From Siphonodentalium dalli (lineage: Eukaryota > Mollusca > Scaphopoda > Gadilida > Siphonodentaliidae): 64,000 nucleotides of DNA. The stretch covers positions 120,728,754-120,792,753 of the forward strand of contig CP136061.1 in assembly GCA_032622095.1 (NCBI GenBank), in the 5' to 3' direction. Position numbers and translations under genes: made by a program. Within the stretch, counting starts at the first letter, position 1, and the number at the start of each line of letters is the position of its first letter. Positions 51,501-60,500 of the stretch are shown here, one piece after another. The notes under the pieces were generated by a model. That model was not told the origin of the DNA and did not search any database. It worked only from the letters and a program-made list of their open reading frames with translations.

Positions 51501-54500
51501 ATATCAGGCGTCACTCCTTCAGGAGTTTAATTTGGAAACGCACGTTTTGCCTAAAATTATGTGTAGCTCAAAACATATTTTCTGGAATTCGTTTTTGTAA
51601 TGAAACAGGGATTGACATGACAGAAAATGTAATAAACACCAATCAGTCGGAACTAATAATCACACGTTCTATTCTTTTATGACATGTCAAATCTAAAATT
51701 ATTCGAACAGGGGAGAACTTCTGCAGCCAAATGCATAATGTACATAAAAACAGTTGTTGTCTAACTAGAGATCGGAAATAATTTGTATGCAAGCAACACT
51801 GAGCAATAAGCTCGCACTCTAACTTGACCAGCAAACGTTATGTCAACGAAAACTGTTAGTATCGGGCGACACTCCTTTATATAACATTTTATGTAGAAAA
51901 AATAAATCTAGAACATTTAGATGTGCTATGTGTGACTCACGCGTTGTCCTTTTCCTCCTTGTCCTCCTTGTCCTCCTCCTCGTCCGCCCTAGAAGATAGA
52001 TATAGTATTCAATATAGGACACATAAAATAGTATTCGACGACTCCCGTTGACCGCTTGCAAACTATAAACCGATGTGTGACATATCATTGGAAACGGACG
52101 CCTATAGATAATTTCATTACATACGTAATAATATAGGCTTGAGGTTTACATTATTATGGATGTTTGATCTAAAGAATGGGCTTTATTATCTCACTGACTT
52201 TGAAACCCTTTCCGCTAATATTCACTCTGTCATCTTCAAAATTAGAAGTTGCGAACATCATTTGGACCGGACGATGCATACCATAGTCTGTCGCGTTGAA
52301 TAAATTCGCAGTATAAACACACGGTCATGCGCTTCAGCATATCTTCTGAAGACAATCTTTAAAATATACCATCGTTCAGTTTCTAAAATGTCGTATATCT
52401 TGCGTTTTTTTGGTGCGAAAGCACTTTTTAATATATATAATTATATAACTTCATTTTATTCTATGAGTCATTAGTGAGACTATATATATATAATGACTTG
52501 GAGATGTTACTACAGTCAAATAGCATTCATCATTCCTCCGAACTGCTCATTCTTCCTTGGAATAATTATGTTATAATACAATTTTCCGAATGTCCATTTC
52601 GTAATATGATTGTTCCTGTCAATAACGAACCCCCACTGGTACCGCTGCTAGAGATAAGTGTGCATCACTCCGCCAACAATAAATAGCATTTGCATAATTA
52701 TATTGTGCTTATGAACCCCACGCAATGTTCTTGTCGGTATGGTGTGTGTATCTCATTTGCATATATCAACGTGTAACAGACCAGAATTATAACGTATCGT
52801 AAAGAATGCGATATTATAAAACTTGATGAATTCGGCGTTCGTGTCAAAGCTATATTATGCACATATATTACGTGCGAAAATCTAGATAATTATCGTAAAA
52901 GTGATTTAGTGGAACCAAATATTGTAATTGGCTAAAAATTGTAATATTCTGTCGAACTTCATGGGAATTATTAGGGCATATAATTCCTAGTAACATAACT
53001 TCCTGCTAGCTGGTCTCTGACTCAAAATGATCATCATAATTCACCTTATCTGAAAACATCCCGCTTACAACTTTCAACCTAACATGAACGAGTAATACTA
53101 GAAAGGAGCAACACAATGTATTATATCCCTATATATGAAAACTAATGTATAAGATTGACGATTCCCCATTTAACTTGAACCGGAAAAAGAGAACATAAAG
53201 TGTGAAGGTGATAGTCTATACAGTACCGGGGTAACAAATCCGTCAAAACAGCAAATCTGCACGCAAGGGACGGGTCCATTATTTTGTAAATGAATGCATT
53301 GCCATTATTACTTGCCATGTTCCCCATTATTTATGTATATGTGTATATGTATATGTGTAGGATATCTATTGGCTTTAATTGGATACTGAAATTTAACTCG
53401 AGATTTTCTATTTTGCAAATATGACTATCAACCAAATGTACTGGTATATACCGTTACTATATCCGGAGATACACAGTTTTTTATGACAAGCGTAAAATTG
53501 GATTTTTGGAGGATACAACGTTTTAGAAACCCATCGACGATTTGAATTAACCGTTAGTTTAACCCCACAATCATGAAATAACCGTTATTATAACCCAACC
53601 ATTGTGAAATATCCGTTATTATAACCCAACCATCATGAAATAACCGTTATTATAACCCCACCATCATGAACTATGCCAGATATATACTGGTGAGTCAGCC
53701 TAAGAGGTATAGATGCAGTTTGTAGAACATGCCTCACCCTTCACCACAAAACTATTATTTGTATATTTTTGGCACAGAACACGGTTAAATCAGAAGCTGG
53801 TTTAACAGGTTTCGAATGGTTTACTTGCCCAATAATGCCGTTCTCAAAATGTGTTTGATGCTATTTCTATAACTCATATGTTCTTCTTGTCTGATTTTCC
53901 TGATGCCAGTGTGTAACATGAACTAATTTAATGCAATGAATATAATTATTGTTCGTTTTTCGTGTGATAAGTGGAAAATATGGTCCGGAAGTTTGACTAA
54001 TTTTGTATATAATTTCATCTGCGATTTAATTTAATACATTATACAATCGTTTTCATTAGTACCGTATATGTATATGCGGCATCGTTGTTATACGATTGAA
54101 TACTGTGCGTGGAAGGACTGAATCCCATTCCTTTAATTAGCTCCTACAGGTATACACTTACTTTTCCTCCTTCTCCTTCTCCTCCGTTTCCTCCTTTTCC
54201 TTGACTATCCTGGAAACAGAGAGTAAACGTTCTTATCTTGGTATACTACATGTATATATACTAAATGCGCAACGGTGGGTGCGAGATGGTGTATGAACCG
54301 GCAATAAGTTGTATTAATTGTAAAATGAATATCAGGCGTCACTCCTTCAGGAGTTTAATTAGGAAACGCACGATCTGCCTAAAATTATGTGTAGCTCAAA
54401 ACATATTTTCTGGAATTCGTTTTTGTAATGAAACAGGGATTGATATGACAGAAAATTTAATAAACACCAATCAGTCGGAACTAATAATCACACGTTCTAT

Positions 54501-57500
54501 TCTTTTATGACATGTCAAATCTAAAAATATTCGAACAGGGGAGAACTTCTGCAGCCAAATGCATAATGTACATAAAAACAGTTGTTGTCTAACTAGAGAT
54601 CGGAAATAATTTGTATGCAAGCAACACTGAGCAATAAGCTCGCACTCTAACTTGACCAGCAAACGTTATGTCAACGAAAACTGTTAGTATCGGGCGACAC
54701 TCCTTTAGTAGTTTAAGGACTAAACGCACATTTTTACTAAAAATCCTGTATAATTCAATGCAGATTTACTGAAATTTCTTTTTGTAATGAATGTCCGAAA
54801 TCGGTATAGTTATACCAGGAACTGGGGTTTCTCGTGGCCAGATAAGGTCTGCTGCACCAAGATACCCATGTGCATATTATATCTCAAACAATGTTAATGC
54901 AGATGTGTTTGTGGTTTCAAGGTTTAAGTGATAGTGACTCAGTGAGTGTTTCTCTCAGAAATCGGTATAATTATACCAGGAATTTGGGTTTCTCGTGGCC
55001 AGATAAGGTCTGCTGCACCAAGATACCCATGTGCATATCATATCTCAAACAATGTTTACATGTAAAATCTAAAAATATTCGAACAGGGGAGAACTTCTGC
55101 AACCAAATGCATAATGTCGTTGTTGTCTAACTAGAGATTGGAAATAATTTGTATGCAAGCAATACTGAGCAGTAAGCTCGCACTCTAACTTGACCAGCAA
55201 ACGTTATGTCAACGAAAACTGTTAGTATCGGACGACACTCCTTTAGTAAACGCACATTTTTACTAAAAATCCTGTATAATTCAATGCAGATTTACTGAAA
55301 TTTCTTTTTGTAATGCAATACAGGTGACTTATCCCGTTGTCCAGTGGTGAAGTATGGACTTTGCCGTGTGGGAACAAGATGAGTCCAGTGTCTGATAACT
55401 TTTATTCAAGAAAGTAATTCTGCCGGTATGCATAATTGATAAGTCCACAGATGTGTTTGTGGTTTCAAGGTTTAAGTGATAGTGAGTGTTTCTTTCAGAA
55501 ATCGGTATAGTTATACCAGGAATGGTTTCTCGTGGCCAGATAAGGTCTGCTGCACCAAGATACCCATGTGCATATTATATCTCAAACAATGTTTACTAGA
55601 TTATGATACCGATCCGATTATCCTTCGAGTATATACAATGAGTACGACCAGTCATACACAATTAAAGATATGATCTTGTTAATTATGTTTGTATGCTCGT
55701 AAACTGCTCTATATATTTATTCTACGTCACGTGCTTACCACTACACTTAACCATATCATTACAATCAATGCGTTGGAACGGAACCTTTATCCTAGACCAC
55801 GGAATCACAGCAAACTTTAACTATCTTATGTACTATCAGGCGATATTAATGTGACAGAAAATTTAATAAACACCAATCGGTCGGCTGAATCAGTAGGAAA
55901 TTATAAGCACACTTTCTACTCTTTTATATGACATGTAAAATCTAAAAAATATGCACACAGGAAGGAACATCTGCAGCCAGATTCATAATGTATACAACAA
56001 TTGGTGTCTAACTAGGCGTCGACAGGTGAATTGAACATATGTCAACAGGAAGGATAAAACGCGGTGGTGTAGAATGCGGACAAGTATAGCAATATGACAA
56101 CTTACTAGATCATGCCATAAAAAACAAAGATGAATGGAATCCTCGGAACATCGTCAAAACTAAAATGTCGTATCGCACGACTTAATAATTATCATCTCTA
56201 ATATGCCGTATAAAACTCATGTTTGTAACATCAACAAGGAGAGATATGAATATGAACGTTTATCTTTTATAATATGTGTTATATATTATGACTACCGACC
56301 AATACTATTACCAGAGATAAACAGTGTTTTATGTCTAGTATAATATTTGTTATAGAATGTTTGGAGAATACGAATATTTAGAAGCCCACGCATGCAAAGT
56401 TGTGGTTTTGATGAGGACACAACTTCCAGTTTACGACTACGTTCACACACCTAGCAACTATTAATACTAATTCAAGTGAGTAACAGTATTTTTATATCTT
56501 GTTGAAAACTGCATGGATTTTTGTAGGACTTTTTAGAAGTCCTCCGACGATATTATGCCAGATATATACTGGTCAGTCAGCCTTAGAGGTATAGATGTAG
56601 TTTGTCGAACATGCCTCACCCTTCACCACAAAACTATTATTTGTATATTTTTGGCACAGAACACGATTAAATCAGAAGCTGGTTTAACAGGTTTCGAATG
56701 GTTTACTTGCCCAATAATGCCGTTCTCAAAATGTGGTTTGATGCTTATTCCTATAACTCAAATGTTCTTCTCACTAATTTAATGCAATGAATATAATCGT
56801 TGTTCTTTTTGCGGGTGGTAACTGGAAAATATGGTCCCGAAGTTTGACTAATTTTGTATAGAATTTCATCTGCGATTTAATGTAATACATTATACAATTG
56901 TTCTCTATTAGTAGCACATATTTAGGCGGCATTGTTGCTATACGATTGTATAATGTGCGCAGCAGGACTGAATCCCATTCCTTTAGCTCCTACATGCAGG
57001 TATACACTTACTTTTCCTTCTCTACTTTGTCCTTCTCCTTCTTCTCGTGAACCATCCTGGAAACAGAGAGTAAACGTTCTAGTATTGTCAAACTACGTGT
57101 ATACTAAGTGCGCAACAGTGTGTGCGAGATGTTGTATGCATCCGAATTATGTTGTATGTACACGATCGAGAGCAAAAAACTCACACTCTAACTTGACCTG
57201 CAAACGTTATGTCAACGAAAACTATTAGCATGGGGCGACATCTTTTACTAGTTTAAAGACACGGGCGGCGTTATGTTTGTGGTTTCAATTTTTAAGCGAG
57301 ACTGAGCGTTTCTCTCAGAAACCGGTATAGTTGTATTAGGAATTGGGGTATCACGTGGCCAGACAAGGTCTGCAGCACCAATATACCCGTGTGCATATCA
57401 TATATCAAACAATGTTTACTATATTATGTTACTGATCCGATTATCCCTCGATTGTATACAATGAGTACAGCCCGTCATACACAATTCACGATATGATCTT

Positions 57501-60500
57501 GTTAATTATGCTTTATGTTCGTAAACTGATCTATATAATTATTCTATGTATTGTGCTTACCACTACATTTAACCCTATCATTACAATCACTGCATGGGAA
57601 TGGAATCTTTATCCTAGACCCCGGAATCACAGCAAACTTTAGCTAACTATCTTATGTACTATCGGGCATGAGTAATGTGACAGAAAATTTATTTAACACC
57701 AATCGGTCAGCTGAATAAATAGGAAATTATAAGCACACTTTCTACTCTTTTATGACGAGTAAAATCTAAAAATATTCACACAGGAAGGAACGTTTGCAGC
57801 CAAATATATAATGTATACAATTGTGTCCAACTATGCACTGACTGGTGAAATGAACATATTTCAGCAGTAAGGATAAAACGCGGTGGTGTTGAATGCGGAC
57901 AAGTATAGCATTATGGAAACTTACTAGACCATGCCATAACAAACAGAGGTGAGTGGAATCATCGGAACATCGTCAAACTAAATTGTTATCCTCCTCCCTA
58001 TTTTCCACCCTTCTGATTGGCCCATGTCCTGTCACATGCCGGGCGACAAATCACGCTGTCGCCCGCTGACCCGGGAGACATTGTTTTTGTCGCCCGCCTG
58101 ACGTTATATTGCAAGAATATCCCTGAACACACTGCTAGTCAGGTTCGAAATGGAATAAAAGTGAAAGGTGCGGGCATTTTTCTTTCAGAAGCTTTTGAGA
58201 ATTGTTTCTAAAGGTATTTTTTATGCTGATTTCAAAAACCAATGTTGGCAAGTCGACAAATTATTATTTCTGAGCCAAAATGACAATTCAAAATGGCCGC
58301 CATCAGAACAAAGTCTAGATTTTTGTTTACTATTATATGTTGTTCTAAGACGTTTGAATATTATGTATTTCCGTAATTTCGAACGAATTGTGACAAGATA
58401 CACTATACACAGAACATATGTGGTAATTTAAAGAGAACATGTTTGACATTTAACCCAATTTATGCCCAAAAATGACAAAAAACGCGAATTTTAATTCAAA
58501 ATGGCCGCCATCAGAATAAAGTCTAGATTTTCGTTTACTGTGTTATATGTTGTTCTAAGACGTTTGAATATTATGCATTTCCGTACTTTCGAACGAATTG
58601 TGACAAGTGACAATATACACAGAACATATGCGGTAATTTAAAGTGAATATATTTGACACTTAACCCAATTTATGCCTAAACATGACAAAAAACGCGAATT
58701 TTATAAATTATTGCCGTCTTAAATGGCAGAAAGTGAAGTATTCCGGAAATATATCCTTCAAATGGTTGAGACAGTTGTGTCTAAATGTAATTTCTAATCT
58801 GATTCTAAAAAACAATGTTGGCAACTCGACCAATAATTATTTCTGACCTAAAATGACAATTCAAAATTGCCGATATAATAATCAGTTGAAATTCGAAAAT
58901 CATCAGTAATATTATGAAACAGGTTCATCAACACCCAATACGACACAATTTTGCATTATATAGCCATATATTGTCACACAAAAAATCCTTATGTATTATT
59001 ACAGTCAGTTCCACAATTGCAGAGTGGTGTGCATGGTAACTCTGATTTTCTGCATGTACACCTTGCTGTTACACACCCCTTCTTGCACCCACATTTGATT
59101 ATTTCGAGACATGATTTTGGAATGGGTTCTAGTGACATCATGATTGGATCTAATCGACCATTTTCTTCTTTCCATGCCATTGTCGAATGATCCGGTAATG
59201 TTTGCATATGAATGGTTGCTTGTTCCGTATCCCACCCAATCTCAAAAAATTTGCATTGTCTCAAAAATCAAATTTGCTTCTAAAAATAGGCGCCTGGTGT
59301 GTTGTATAGTCCCAAGCATGTTCTAAGAGCAATGCTTGCCATGTTTCGGAGGCATAAAATATATAACATTGCTGCTGTGCCGAACCTCATATATACATAT
59401 AAAACCTGGTAGTTTGTTCTAAAAAGGTGGTACCGGTAGTGAAATGAGTCACTGGTTGGTGGAAGCTTTTCGGGAGATTCTGTCTGAGGGAGAGGGAACA
59501 TCCTGAATCTTGCATTGTTGAGTTTTGCATCAGAAACTCCATACAACTTGCATACAAAATGTTGAGCACTTTCAATTGCTTCAGTGGATATTGCAATATT
59601 ACCTATACCCGTTAAGAGTTCACAACATTCCAGGTAAATCTTTCATGTAGATCTTTTAGACCCCCCATATATGAATGAAGTTGAATCACACCCTGTTAAA
59701 GCATGAAACGCAAGAATATAGTTCAGAGCGTCGCCCGGTATTTGGGTGGCAACATCCCTGGTGGGTATAATTTTAGGGCTTTTGGACGTTCCAAACACAT
59801 CACAATCTGCAGGAACTTTGTCTAGATAACCAAGCAACCACTAGAACATCGACCTCCCTGCTTACCACAATAATTTGTTTCAGATTGCACTCCATGCTGG
59901 TATCAAGTCAATGAAGAATAAGTCCAGTATCAGCCTCTTCGTGATTAGACTCTAACCCTTTCAAGTCTGTTCTATCTACCGAACAATCTACTCAGCAATC
60001 TTCTGGGAACCCCCTGCAACAATAACAACAGTAACACCTTCTGTTTTCACTTTGGTAACAGTTCTCGAGACAAGAATCCATTCAAATCGGACTTGTTGTC
60101 AGACAACAAAATGATACTTTTGCAATTTTGTGGGATGGGACCATCACGATTTGTTATTGTCCTTCGGATCAATGGTACATTGCGACTTCTTCTCGATCTG
60201 GTGGCAGTCTTGAAAGATTTATCCGAGTATCTGTCGAACACTACATAAATCCAGACATAGCCTTCGCCTTTATTCAACAAGCACACTGAGAATACATCGG
60301 CCAAATCTCCAAATGTATTTATCTTTTCCGGTTTACCTATGCCCACAACAAGGGCCTGACCGTTAATGGCAATACCTGCACGGGGAGATGGTGGAAGTGT
60401 TTGCAATTTGACTGCCCTGCCAGCATGAAGGACAACTCCAAGACGATGTAATACACTGCGATCTGTCTGTTCCAATTGCATTATGCGAGACAAATAAAAC

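Noticed and set aside
49164-54510. An 81-codon open frame (starting MRNGGC) present three times, at 49164, 51437 and 54265, with a 63-codon antisense frame
   Set aside because: It is conserved because the whole intron unit is duplicated. By eye, replacement changes (E/K, H/Y, R/W, F/I) are as common as silent ones, and flanking non-coding sequence is equally conserved.
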